Shown here: piece after piece, positions 1 through 8,388 of the stretch
How the letters are laid out: the number at the start of each line of letters is the position of its first letter
How positions within the stretch are numbered: the stretch's first letter is position 1
From: RYN-230 sp963829725
Lineage (GTDB): Bacteria; Actinomycetota; Actinomycetes; Streptosporangiales; Streptosporangiaceae
Length of the DNA: 64,000 nt
Assembly (NCBI GenBank): GCA_963829725.1
Contig: CAWHJW010000009.1
Coordinates: forward strand, 62,001-126,000
Reading direction: 5' to 3'
Position numbers and translations under genes: made by a program
Notes under the pieces: model-generated
What the model was told of the DNA's origin: nothing
Database searches by the model: none
The model's input: only the letters and a program-made list of their open reading frames with translations

Positions 1-1
1 G

Positions 2-400
2 TCCGCTCTGCGGCACCTGCGGGACCGCCCGGCCCGGGCCCGGCTGCGCGCCGACAGCGGCCTGGTCCTGCGCCGCCGGGCGGCCGCGGTCATCATCGGG
101 AACGTGGGCGCGCTCCAGGGCGGGCTGGCGCTGCTGCCCGGCGCCCAGCCGGATGACGGGCAGCTGGACGTGCTGGTGCTCACGGCGCGCGGCTGGGCCG
201 GCTGGCTGGCGCTGACCGCGGACGTGCTGATGCGGCGCAGCCGGACCAGCCGGGTGGTCCGCGGCCGGGTCCGTGAGCTCCGGGTGGACCTGGACCGGCC
301 GCAGCTGTGGGAACTGGACGGCGAGGTCATGGGCACCGCCCGCGAGCTGTTCATCTGCGTGCAGCCGGGGGCGCTGCTGGTGCGCGTGCCCCGGGCGTGA
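2..400 (+). CDS. Diacylglycerol kinase family lipid kinase, C-terminal part
   Basis: The window opens inside this gene; the last 132 codons read without interruption in the frame starting at base 2. The run VIIGNVGALQGGLALLPGA, the following PDDGQLDV turn and the late WELDGE motif match the C-terminal beta lobe of the DAGK/YegS/sphingosine-kinase lipid kinase family, which phosphorylates diacylglycerol-like lipids at the membrane. The ATP-binding N-terminal half lies outside the window, so the substrate and gene name cannot be judged. The gene ends in TGA, with a 170-base gap before the next gene on the same strand. Family assignment is fairly secure, exact function is not. Confidence 0.75.
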   Translation, partial: SALRHLRDRPARARLRADSGLVLRRRAAAVIIGNVGALQGGLALLPGAQPDDGQLDVLVLTARGWAGWLALTADVLMRRSRTSRVVRGRVRELRVDLDRPQLWELDGEVMGTARELFICVQPGALLVRVPRA

Positions 401-570
401 TCCCGGGCGGCCGGGCGGTCCGCGCGGTGCGGGGTGAATGGCCCGGGCGCCGGCGGGTACTTGGGGCGGGCTGACACCGCTGCCGCGGGGGCAGCGCCGC
501 GAAGGCCACGCAGCTTGCGGCCCCGGCGGCAGCGAGCCACCGCGGCGGCCGACCAGAAGGTGGCACCAAC

Positions 571-2046
571 GTGTGGAACCGGCTCGAACAACGTGAGCTG
601 AACCGGCTCTCCCGCCAGATGACGGGCCTGCGCCCCGGGGAGCGGCCCGCACCGGACCGCCCGGCCGGCACCGACCTCATCCCGCAGATCAAGCACATCG
701 TCGTGCTGATGATGGAGAACCATTCTTACGACAATTACCTCGGCATGCTGGCCGGCCGCGGCGATGCGTTCCCGCTCGGCCCGGACGGCCAGCCAGAGGT
801 GTCCAACACCGGCCTGCACGGTGAGACGATCCCGGCGCACCACCTCGCCCGCACCGCCCAGGTACCGGAGAACCCGTCGCAGAGCTGGCACGCCACCCAC
901 CTGCAGTGGGCCGACGGCAAGCTGGACGGTTTCGTCAGCGCCACCCAGCAGCTGGTGCCCGGGGGCGACCCGGCCGTGCCCATGGGCTACTGGGACGAGT
1001 CCGACCTGCCCTTCTACTACGGCCTGGCCCGGACCTTCCCGCTGGCCGACCGCTGGTTCTCCTCGTGCCTGGGCCCGACCTTCCCGAATCGCCGGTTCCT
1101 GATCTCCGGCACGGCCAACGGGCTCATCGACGACCTGCCGGTCAACCTGGCCGACTACCCGCCGGGCGGGACCATCTTCGACCTGCTGACCCGCTACGGG
1201 ATATCCTGGGTCAACTACCACCCGCTGGCGGGCGGCAAGACCGCGCTCGGCCGCAGCCGGCTCGGCCGGGCGGTCCGGCACCGGACCAAGGCGGTCCGCC
1301 GCCGGCTTCGCACCCTGCGGGTGCTGCGGCCCTCGACGCTGACCGGGCTGGGCAAGGACATGCAATTCACCGCGGACATCTACCCCCTCGGCATCGCCCG
1401 GTACATGCTGCACGTGCGGGGAACAGACGACTTCTTCCGCGCCGCCGAGGCCGGCACGCTGCCCGCGTTCAGCCTGGTCGACCCGGACTTCAAGGCCTAT
1501 TCGGAGGAGAACCCGCAGGACATCCAGAAGGGCGAGAGCTTCGCCTCGGAGGTCATCAATGCCGTGATGGGTGGCAAGGGCTGGATGAACACCCTGCTCA
1601 TCTGGGTCTACGACGAGCACGGCGGCTACTACGACCACGTGCCGCCGCCACCCGCCGTGGCGCCGGACGACGTGCCCGGGCGTAGCGTCACGGCCAGCCG
1701 GTCCGGGCCGGGGATGCTGCTGCGGGTGCTCGCCCCCGGCTACGTCCGCAACGCCAGGAAGCTGGACGCCGGGCCGCAGACCTATGACCGCTACGGCTTC
1801 CGGGTGCCCGCGGTGCTGGTTTCCCCGTACGCCCGGCCGGGCTACGTCACCAGTGAGACGTACGACCACACGTCGATCCTCAAGCTGGTCGAGGAGAAGT
1901 GGAACCTGCCCGCGCTCACCGCGCGGGACGCCGCCGCCCGGTCCCCGCTCGGCGCGCTGGACTTCACCACCCCGCCGGCCTTCGCGGAGCCGCCCGCGCT
2001 GCCGGGGCCCGCGTTGCGCTGGGGCTCCTGGACCGCGGAGATCTGA
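571..2046 (+). CDS. Phosphoesterase family protein (phospholipase C/acid phosphatase type)
   Basis: 491 aa from a GTG with GAAGGTGG upstream. It belongs to the phosphoesterase family PF04185 (non-haemolytic phospholipase C and AcpA-type acid phosphatases), which hydrolyse phosphoester bonds using a metal-bound nucleophile. The family hallmarks are visible: HIVVLMMENHSYDNYLG near residues 41-57, GPTFPNRRF near 169-177, and VYDEHGGYYDHVPPP near 346-360. Unlike many relatives it shows no signal peptide, TAT motif or lipobox, so it may be cytoplasmic or leave by another route. A basic stretch near residues 226-250 looks like an insertion. The next gene starts 23 bases downstream, suggesting co-transcription. 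Substrate unknown. Confidence 0.85.
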   Translation: MWNRLEQRELNRLSRQMTGLRPGERPAPDRPAGTDLIPQIKHIVVLMMENHSYDNYLGMLAGRGDAFPLGPDGQPEVSNTGLHGETIPAHHLARTAQVPENPSQSWHATHLQWADGKLDGFVSATQQLVPGGDPAVPMGYWDESDLPFYYGLARTFPLADRWFSSCLGPTFPNRRFLISGTANGLIDDLPVNLADYPPGGTIFDLLTRYGISWVNYHPLAGGKTALGRSRLGRAVRHRTKAVRRRLRTLRVLRPSTLTGLGKDMQFTADIYPLGIARYMLHVRGTDDFFRAAEAGTLPAFSLVDPDFKAYSEENPQDIQKGESFASEVINAVMGGKGWMNTLLIWVYDEHGGYYDHVPPPPAVAPDDVPGRSVTASRSGPGMLLRVLAPGYVRNARKLDAGPQTYDRYGFRVPAVLVSPYARPGYVTSETYDHTSILKLVEEKWNLPALTARDAAARSPLGALDFTTPPAFAEPPALPGPALRWGSWTAEI

Positions 2047-2069
2047 ACCTTCGAAAGGGACACTCCGAG

Positions 2070-2774
2070 ATGGCTGTCACCATGCAGGAGGTCAGCGAGG
2101 CCCTGGCCGAGCTGGGCAAACTGCGCTTCGGGGAGATGCGCGTGGAGGACGCGATGCACGACATCGTGCGGTCCACCCATGCGATCTTCGATGTGGACGG
2201 GGCCGGGCTGATGCTGGCCGACGCAGACCACCAGCTTCGTAACGTCGCGGTCTCTGACGAGCGGTTCGGACACCTGGAAGACCTCCAGATCAAGCACGGC
2301 GAGGGCCCGTGCATCGCGGCCTTCACCGACAAGGAGCTCGTCGGCGCCGAGGACCTGACCACCGAGACCCGCTGGCCGCTGTTCAGCCAGGCCGCGGTGG
2401 GGCGCGGGGTCCGGGCCGTGCTGGCCAGCCCGCTGCCCTACAACCAGGATGCGGTCGGCGTGGTCGCGGTGCTGTCGCAGGACCGGCACCCGTGGTCACC
2501 CGAGGGTGAGCTGGCCCTGCTGGCCTTCACCGACCTGGCCGCGCTGCTGATCGCCAGCATGATGCAGGGCCAGCAGCAGTCTGAGCTGGCCGCCCAGCTG
2601 CAGGGCGCGCTGGACTCCCGGGCCGTTATCGAGCAGGCCAAGGGCGTGCTGATCGGCCAGCAGGGGCTGTCCCCGCGTCAGGCGTACGAGAAGCTCCGGG
2701 ACCAGGCCCGGGCCGGGCGCCGCAAGCTCGTGGCGGTCTGCGCCGAGGTCGTCCGGGATGCGGCCCGGCAATGA
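2070..2774 (+). CDS. GAF and ANTAR domain-containing RNA-binding regulator
   Basis: 234 aa. The ATG at 2070 is chosen because GAAAGGGA lies about 10 bases upstream and the protein then begins at the GAF domain; the frame stays open further upstream only as overlap with the preceding gene. Residues about 20-155 form a GAF sensory domain (for example HAIFDVDGAGLMLADADHQL), and the last 60 residues an ANTAR domain with the diagnostic IEQAKGVLIGQQGLSPRQAYEKLR-type helices. ANTAR domains bind tandem hairpins in nascent RNA and act as antiterminators. This one-component GAF-ANTAR arrangement is common in actinomycetes; ligand and target RNA cannot be read from the sequence. Confidence 0.88.
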   Translation: MAVTMQEVSEALAELGKLRFGEMRVEDAMHDIVRSTHAIFDVDGAGLMLADADHQLRNVAVSDERFGHLEDLQIKHGEGPCIAAFTDKELVGAEDLTTETRWPLFSQAAVGRGVRAVLASPLPYNQDAVGVVAVLSQDRHPWSPEGELALLAFTDLAALLIASMMQGQQQSELAAQLQGALDSRAVIEQAKGVLIGQQGLSPRQAYEKLRDQARAGRRKLVAVCAEVVRDAARQ

Positions 2775-2991
2775 GCGTCCATTGTTTGAACCCCGGGCTG
2801 ACGGGCAGTTGCGCTGGTTGCCCCGCCCCCAGCCGGGCTATCCGAACCGCCGTCACGGAACCGCCCAGAAAACTGCGGTTGCCCGCTACGTCGATGCTCG
2901 TCATCGCGCGGCTCCGGCACTGCGTTGGGGCCGCGCCTCCTGGCAGCGGTCGGCTGAACCCCAGACCAGGCACTGCTCACTAGGAGAAGTC

Positions 2992-3147
2992 ATGATTATC
3001 CTCGGCATTATCCTGCTCGTCCTCGGCTTCCTGCTCAAGGTGGCCATTCTCTGGACCCTCGGCATCATCGTCCTGGTCGTCGGCCTTATCCTGCTGCTAC
3101 TCGGCTCCGTCGGGCACGCGGTGGGCGGCCGGCGCCATTACTGGTAA
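2992..3147 (+). CDS. DUF6131 family small membrane protein
   Basis: A 51-aa protein starting at an ATG with a strong TAGGAGAAG ribosome site 3-11 bases upstream. It is almost entirely two hydrophobic helices (MIILGIILLVLGFLLKVAIL, then LWTLGIIVLVVGLILLLLGSVG) ending in a short basic His/Tyr tail. This matches the actinobacterial DUF6131 micro-membrane family, whose function is unknown. Upstream at 2783-2806 the bases read GTTT-N15-GGGCAG, loosely like a stress sigma-factor promoter (GTTT-N14-16-GGGTAT), which would suit a stress-induced micro-protein; that reading is weak. A longer in-frame extension to 2758 is implausible because it overlaps the ANTAR gene and lacks a ribosome site. Confidence 0.8.
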   Translation: MIILGIILLVLGFLLKVAILWTLGIIVLVVGLILLLLGSVGHAVGGRRHYW

Positions 3148-3214
3148 CCGCGTCTGGCGCGGGCCCGGCGGCTGACGGCAGCGCCGGGCCCGCGGCATGT
3201 CCGGGTCACCCGGA

Positions 3215-3450
3215 CCTGCGGCAAGGAGATGGCGCCGGCCGGGCCTGGGACTACCTGCCGCATGACCACGCCAGGTCCCGGGCCTACCGGTGGGCCGAGG
3301 GAGCGGCTCTTCGGGCTGACCGGGGAGCAGGGCAACCACGGCGAGGACGTCAAGGAGTACGGGTGGTACCTCGACGCGCTGCCCAGCCACGCCTGGAACC
3401 GGTGGCGGCACCACGTACCCGTGGTTCGCCGCCTGGGACCTGGCCTGGGA
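3215..3450 (+). pseudogene. Relic of an MGH1-like/GH63-like glucosidase
   Basis: Two short blocks in different frames resemble the N-terminal region of actinobacterial glucosidases of the GH63/MGH1-like type. One frame reads WDYLPHDHARSRAYRWAE at 3246-3299. A second frame reads RERLFGLTGEQGNHGEDVKE and continues to YLDALP-SH around 3298-3390. In intact proteins of this family, as I recall them, these blocks are in one frame and separated by roughly 30 more residues. The relic therefore carries both a deletion and a frameshift, and all catalytic regions are missing. It sits between a + strand gene and the convergent glycosyltransferase, a typical place for decayed debris. Confidence 0.6.
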
Positions 3451-3520
3451 GTGAGCGGCCCGGGCCTTGGCCACCGGCGGGCCGGGCGCCGCGGCCCCCG
3501 GCCCCCGGCCCCCGGCCTGC

Positions 3521-3562
3521 CATCCCGCTGTGGGCCGGGCCGGCCCGGCCCACAGCGGGATG
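3521..3562 (-). terminator. Intrinsic terminator hairpin after the GT-C gene
   Basis: A perfect 42-base palindrome (CATCCCGCTGTGGGCCGGGC followed by CG and its exact complement) lies two bases beyond the stop codon of the minus-strand glycosyltransferase gene. There is no U-tract, as is usual for terminators in high-GC actinomycetes. It could act in both directions. Confidence 0.75.
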
Positions 3563-3563
3563 G

Positions 3564-5132
3564 TCAGCGCTGGCGCACGTAGAGCCAGAGCCAGATGTCG
3601 CTCACGCCCCACTTCCGCACCAGGCGGAACGGGAGGCCCTGGAGCAGGGCGGGGCGGCCGGGCCACTGCTTGTCCGCTTCGGCGACCCACACCCGGCTGA
3701 CGTGCGCGAGCCGGCCGCGGATCACGGACGGCGCGGCGTCGGTGCCTGAGGTGGTCCGGGACGCGATCGGCGAGGCGCCCACCATCAGGTCCTGGAGCCG
3801 GGCCAGGCCGTAGGGGTAGGCGGCCGCAAACGACAGCATCCCCGGGCCCTGGGGGTAGACGGCGGCGTCGCCCGGCCTGGCGTTGCGGGCCAGGATCTGG
3901 TCGATGGCGCGGATGTTGTCCGAGTGGCCGGCCGGGCCGCGCTCACCCAGCTGGGCGGGCAGCGCCAGCACCACGATGAGGGCCAGCGCGACCGGGCCGG
4001 CCACCCGGCCGGCGGCGGCCAGCCCCGCGCCGATCAGCAGGGCCGCGGCTGGGATGCAGAACACGATGTAGCGGAACGTATAGAGCGGGTGCACCCAGGA
4101 CACCGCGATCAGCAGGGCGGCGGGCAGCAGCAGCCAGGGCAGGCACAGGGCGGGCAGCCCGACTGGCCAGTCCGTGCGCAGCCGGGCCCGGCCCCGGAGC
4201 AGGCTCAGCGCCAGGCTGGCGGCTATGATCACGGCGGCCGCCAGGCACAGCCCCGGGGAGCCGACCAGCCGCTCCGTGGCCGTGATGGCCCCGAGCAGCG
4301 GGGTGCGCACCCAGCCGACCTGGCCGCGCTGCAGCCACGCCGCCGTGGCCAGCGGCGTGAGCAGCACCCCGGCGCCGGCCACCGCAGCGAGCCAGTAGCC
4401 GGGTACCGACGGTGAGCGGCGCCGGCCCGCCGCAGCCACGGTGACCGCGTGCGCCGGCACGAGCAGCAGGCCGAACACGTTGGCCAGGCCTACCGCGACG
4501 AGGCTGATGGCGTACCAGGCGGCCCGGCGGCGCGGGCGGTCGCCGTCGAGCAGCCGGACCAGGCAGTAGCTGGCCACGGTGGCAGCCGCCGTCTCCAGGG
4601 CGAACGGCCGCGCGTCCTGGCCGAACCAGCTGACGGCGGGAATCGCCGCGAAGGCCAGCCCGGCGGCCAGCCCGGCACCGGGCGACAGGAGACGGCGGCC
4701 TAGCACCGTGACCACCCCGGCGGCGACCGCCATGGCCACCGCGGAGGGCAGCCGTGCCGCCAGCTCGCCGCTGCCGGCCAGCCGGACCCACGGCCAGATG
4801 AGCGCGTAATAGGCACCATGCACCGCGTCCATCCGGTGCAGCAGGCTGAGCAGTTGCGGGAAGCTCCGGTGCACCGCCGAGAGGGTGGCGCCCTCGTCGC
4901 GCCAGAACGACGGCTCCCGTATCCGCCACAGGGTCACCACCAAGGTGACCAGCCCGCTCAGCCACGGCGCCGACCGTGACAGCCGGTCCTGCCGCGGCGC
5001 GGCGGGCCCGGTGCGGCCGCTGGCCGGCGCTCCGGGGGCGGCGCCGTCCGGCGCGGGCCGTGCCGGACGGCTCGCCGGGCCGGGCTCGGCAGCGACGCCG
5101 GACTGGCTTGGGTCACCCATGGTTAGCACCAT
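3564..5132 (-). CDS. GT-C fold glycosyltransferase (GT39/ArnT-like membrane mannosyltransferase)
   Basis: 522 aa. A Pro/Ala-rich cytoplasmic N-terminus (about 55 residues) is followed by roughly ten hydrophobic segments. The first periplasmic loop contains EPSFWRDEGATLS; the acidic pair there corresponds to the catalytic DE/DD of polyprenyl-phosphate-sugar-dependent GT-C transferases. Later motifs PAVSWFGQDARPFALE and LYTFRYIVFCIPAAALL are also typical. Such proteins transfer a sugar from a polyprenyl phosphate donor to an acceptor outside the membrane. The start at 5132 has no clear ribosome site, and the ATG at 5120 is an alternative. A strong hairpin follows the stop. Substrate unknown. 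Confidence 0.82.
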   Translation of the reverse strand: MVLTMGDPSQSGVAAEPGPASRPARPAPDGAAPGAPASGRTGPAAPRQDRLSRSAPWLSGLVTLVVTLWRIREPSFWRDEGATLSAVHRSFPQLLSLLHRMDAVHGAYYALIWPWVRLAGSGELAARLPSAVAMAVAAGVVTVLGRRLLSPGAGLAAGLAFAAIPAVSWFGQDARPFALETAAATVASYCLVRLLDGDRPRRRAAWYAISLVAVGLANVFGLLLVPAHAVTVAAAGRRRSPSVPGYWLAAVAGAGVLLTPLATAAWLQRGQVGWVRTPLLGAITATERLVGSPGLCLAAAVIIAASLALSLLRGRARLRTDWPVGLPALCLPWLLLPAALLIAVSWVHPLYTFRYIVFCIPAAALLIGAGLAAAGRVAGPVALALIVVLALPAQLGERGPAGHSDNIRAIDQILARNARPGDAAVYPQGPGMLSFAAAYPYGLARLQDLMVGASPIASRTTSGTDAAPSVIRGRLAHVSRVWVAEADKQWPGRPALLQGLPFRLVRKWGVSDIWLWLYVRQR

Positions 5133-5353
5133 ATGGCTGTCGGGGGAGGGCGGAGCGGGCAGGGGGACGCACTAGCCCATATCGTGATCATCGGCCGTCC
5201 GGGCCGCTAATGCGGCCGTCCCGGGGTGCCGGCAGCGACCGGGCCCAGCATCCCACGGACCTGGCTGGCTCAGCGGCAGCGCCGCCCGGGCGCCCCGCCA
5301 GCGCCGCACTCCGGACGGGCCAGGCCCCGCGGGGTGGGCCGGCCATCACGGGG

Positions 5354-5644
5354 TCACCGGGACGCCAGCACCTCGGCTATCTTGGCCGCGGCCGCGGAAG
5401 GGTCTTCGGCATCGTGCAGCAATTCGCCCCAGGACCAGCGGTAATACCAGTGCAGGCGGCCTTTGCCATCGGTACCCGGAGTGCAGTCGATGCTCTCGGC
5501 GAGCATCGTCGCGCCAGGAATGAATATGTGCAGCGCCGCAGGGTACGTGGTCTTGACCGAGGCGTGCAGGCCCTTGGTGTCAAGGGCGGTTGCCAGCCGG
5601 TGCAAATGGTAGCTACGCGCGTGATCTCGGGTTCCGTCCAGCAT
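5354..5644 (-). CDS. Conserved hypothetical protein
   Basis: 96 aa from the ATG at 5644, which has AGGGGAG directly upstream; a TTG at 5701 in the same frame is a possible longer start. Soluble, no membrane segment or signal. It reads HLHRLATALDTKGLHASVKT, then LHIFIPGATMLAESIDCTP, then GRLHWYYRWSWGELLHDAED, a compact alpha/beta pattern with a Trp/Tyr-rich strand. I do not recognise a named family. It lies just downstream of, and probably in the same transcript as, the membrane-anchored disordered protein. Confidence 0.6.
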   Translation of the reverse strand: MLDGTRDHARSYHLHRLATALDTKGLHASVKTTYPAALHIFIPGATMLAESIDCTPGTDGKGRLHWYYRWSWGELLHDAEDPSAAAAKIAEVLASR

Positions 5645-5697
5645 CTCCCCTGCCTTGCGTCGATCGGCACATTGTCGCGGCGCGCGGGGTGGGTTTG

Positions 5698-7544
5698 TCA
5701 ACCCTGACGAGAGTGATAGCCGCCATACCCGTCAGGACCGTGGGAATCGGTAGGGTAATCGCCCTGGTACGGGCCGTTGCCGACCTGATCGCCGCGGTAG
5801 CTGCTGCTCTGATCCGGTTGAGCGGGCTGGTTCCGGTAACCGCCCGGGGCGCCATAGCGGCCCGGGCCGGGCTGATAGGGGTACTGCGCGGCCGGCCGCT
5901 GCGGGGCCGCGGTGGGGGCGGGGTACCAGGTGGTTGCGTCCGCCGGTGGCTGCGGAGCCGCGGCGGGATAGCCCTGACCGCGCAGCCCGTACGGGTCCGT
6001 GTAGGCAGCGCCCGGAAAACCCGCGGCCGGGCCATTCGCGGCCGGGGCGGGCGGCGTGCCCGGCTCCGCCCGGTACCGTGGCGCGGCGGCCGGGGCGGGC
6101 GGCGGGCTGTCCACGAAGCTGCCGTACGGGTTCGCGGCACCGGACTGCGGTGCCGTCCCCTCGGCCCGGCGGGGCCGGTCACCGTCCCAGGAACTGGGTG
6201 CGGCGGGCGGGGCCGGGTACCCGGGGCCGCCCGCCGGGCGGGTGCGGCCCGGGTTGGTCGGCTCGCCCTGCGCCTGCGGGTACGCGTGCCGGCGTCCCGT
6301 GCCCCGCCGGGGGGCAGCTGGGTAGTCCGTGCTGGCCGCGGCGGCCGGGGCCGGGTACCCATCCGGGGCGGCGAGGTATCCGCCGCTCGGAGTGCGCGGG
6401 TAGCTCCGCGAGGCGTGGCCGCCGGTGCCGGAGGCCGGCCGCTGCATGGGCCGGCTGCCGCTTCCGTAGGACCGGCTGTCCGCGCCGGGCTGGGCATCCC
6501 TGGAGAACGACGGGCTGGTCAGCGGGTCATCGTCGGCCGGGGGCCGGGAAACCCGTCGGCGGGCCGGCGTGTCGTCCGGCCGGGCGGCCGGGGCGCCCGT
6601 GTCGGCGAGCCGCGGGCTCTCCTCCCGCGGGGCGCGGCGCGGCGCCCGCTCGGCGGTCGCGCTCTCCCCGCGGGGTTCCGTGCGGGGGGCGGGACGGGCC
6701 GGGGCGGACTGCCCCGTGCGCCCCGCGGCCGCCGCCCCGGCCGTCGGCGGGACGATAGCGGCCGGCTGGGCCGTGTTCGACAGCGGCTTGTCCGAGGACA
6801 GCTCAGCCCAGTACTGCTCGTCGGACAGCTTGTCCCACTCGGTGCTCGGCCAGTCAGCGTCATCGTCGTCGTGCCGGCCGCGGGCCGGCCCCGGCCCTTG
6901 GCGGGCTGGCTGCGCTGCCGCGGCTTGCCAGGCTGGCGCGGCTTGGCCGCCGGGCGCGGGATGTCCTCCCGGACCCGGGGGAATACGTCGGAGTCCGCCA
7001 GGTCGGGGTCGGCGTCGATGGCCGGGGCGGGCCCGGTGTCATACAGTGCGGCGCCCGGCCCGGTGTCGAATCCGGCGGCCGCCCGGCGGCCCGCGGGAGC
7101 GGCTGCCGCCGCCCGGAGCGCCCCGGCGGCGGGCCGCGGGATGGCCTCGGTGGCGTCGTCGTAGCGCCCGGTGCGGTCACCGCGGGCCCGGTCGGAACCG
7201 CGGCCCGGCATCCGCCCGCCGTAGCCGCCCGGCGAGGCCTTATATCGGCGCATGCTGTCGAAGCCGACCCGGTCCGCCACGCCGTCCGCCGTGTACTCAC
7301 GCGGGGCACGGCCCGGCCGGCGCGACGGCACGGGCTCCCGGGCCCCGGCCCGGCGGGCCGGGCGCGGTGCGTCCGCGTCGTCCCAGCGCGCGTCACGGTC
7401 CCGGCCCCGGGACCGGACCCGGTCCCGGACACTCAGCCGCTCGACAGGCCCGTCCTCGTCATCCGAGCCGCGGCGCATGCTTAGAAAAGCCGCGACGAGG
7501 ATCGCGATGATCACGGCGACAAGGCCGACCACGAGCAGAAACAT
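5698..7544 (-). pseudogene. Membrane-anchored, disordered Pro/Arg/Gln-rich protein, frameshifted
   Basis: The start at 7544 gives MFLLVVGLVAVIIAILVAAF, a single N-terminal membrane anchor. After it comes a long charged, then Pro/Ala/Gly/Tyr/Gln-rich cytoplasmic tail, unlikely to fold. The best conserved island, WPSTEWDKLSDEQYWAELSS at about 6798-6857, and all of the C-terminus (NPYGSFVDS, RGDQVGNGPYQGDYP) are in a different frame from the N-terminus. The switch lies in the GC-palindromic run at 6871-6895 and needs a one-base change. Both halves keep coding character, so a sequencing indel is as likely as a real mutation. The architecture recalls actinobacterial cell-envelope or division scaffolds, but no function can be assigned. 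Confidence 0.6.
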
Positions 7545-7744
7545 CGCACCACCCAACACGCGATGGCCTATGGGCGGCGCCAGCGAGGCACACGCGGCCA
7601 TCACGCGGGCCTTCCCCCGTGTCGCTAGCGCCTCGAATCATCCAAGGCAAAGCTACTCAGCAGTCAGTGTGACCGACGGTATGGGTGCTGTCAGTCGTTT
7701 AAGGATTTTTTTACCGAGTCCGTTTACCTGAGGTAGCTAGCCGA

Positions 7745-8314
7745 TTACGATTTGGCGGTGGCGGTTAGCCTGCCACGGGCGATGGCGGCCTGTGCGATAG
7801 CCGTCCAGGCCGTTTTCAGTGAAACGCCGTTCCGCAGGGGGAGCGACCTGCTAAGTGCGTAAACAGTAAAGCGGTAAGCGTGGCTGCCATTCACCGGGCA
7901 CGGCGGGTCATATCGTGGCGTGCCCTTGCTGTTGTCCGCCTGCTTCGCACCGGTGGGGACCTGCCCGACCAGCGTGGCGCTTGTCTGCGAGCCTATATCG
8001 AAGACGATCCAGTAGATAAACGGGGTAATCGGCGCGGAGGAATCATCCACGATAAGCGCCAGCGATTTCGTCCCGGCCGGCGCCCCCGACCAGTGGAGCG
8101 AAGGACTGAGGCCGGCCCCATGGCAGGTGTACCTGGCCGGCATGGGCTCGGTCGGGCTGAAGGACTGGCTCGTCACCGTCATCCGCAACGGGACATCGGA
8201 CACGCTGGCCGTCGTTCCGCCGATCAGCCCGCACCCGCTGACCAGGGCGGCTGTGCCCGCCGTGGCCAGTGCCGCCCGGCCACGCGGCCAGCGCGCCCGG
8301 CTGCGACCGGTCAT
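7745..8314 (-). CDS. YbhB/YbcL family Raf kinase inhibitor-like (PEBP) lipoprotein
   Basis: 189 aa. The N-terminus has basic residues, a hydrophobic stretch and the lipobox VSGC at about residues 24-27, so the mature protein should be a lipid-anchored surface protein. The remainder is a phosphatidylethanolamine-binding-protein fold: LALIVDDSSAP (the DPDxP-like ligand-site segment), YWIVFDI, and NSKGTPRYDPPCPVNGSHAYRF, which corresponds to the conserved GxxGYxGPCPPxGxHxY segment. Bacterial members are small-ligand or phospholipid-binding proteins of uncertain role. It lies between sepH and the disordered protein, all on the minus strand. Confidence 0.85.
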   Translation of the reverse strand: MTGRSRARWPRGRAALATAGTAALVSGCGLIGGTTASVSDVPLRMTVTSQSFSPTEPMPARYTCHGAGLSPSLHWSGAPAGTKSLALIVDDSSAPITPFIYWIVFDIGSQTSATLVGQVPTGAKQADNSKGTPRYDPPCPVNGSHAYRFTVYALSRSLPLRNGVSLKTAWTAIAQAAIARGRLTATAKS

Positions 8315-8388
8315 CGGGACCCCTCGTCGGCGTGGCTCACGCTGGCTGATCGTACGCGGTTACCGGCAGCCGGGTAGTAGCCGCCCGG

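Noticed and set aside
6871..6895. Programmed ribosomal frameshift in the disordered protein gene
   Set aside because: No slippery heptamer or downstream pseudoknot is apparent, and similar breaks occur in nine other places, so a sequence indel is more likely.
5590..7164. Open frame of 524 codons on the + strand opposite the disordered membrane protein
   Set aside because: Gly/Arg/Ala-rich shadow. The minus strand has a real membrane anchor, a conserved island and collinear genes.
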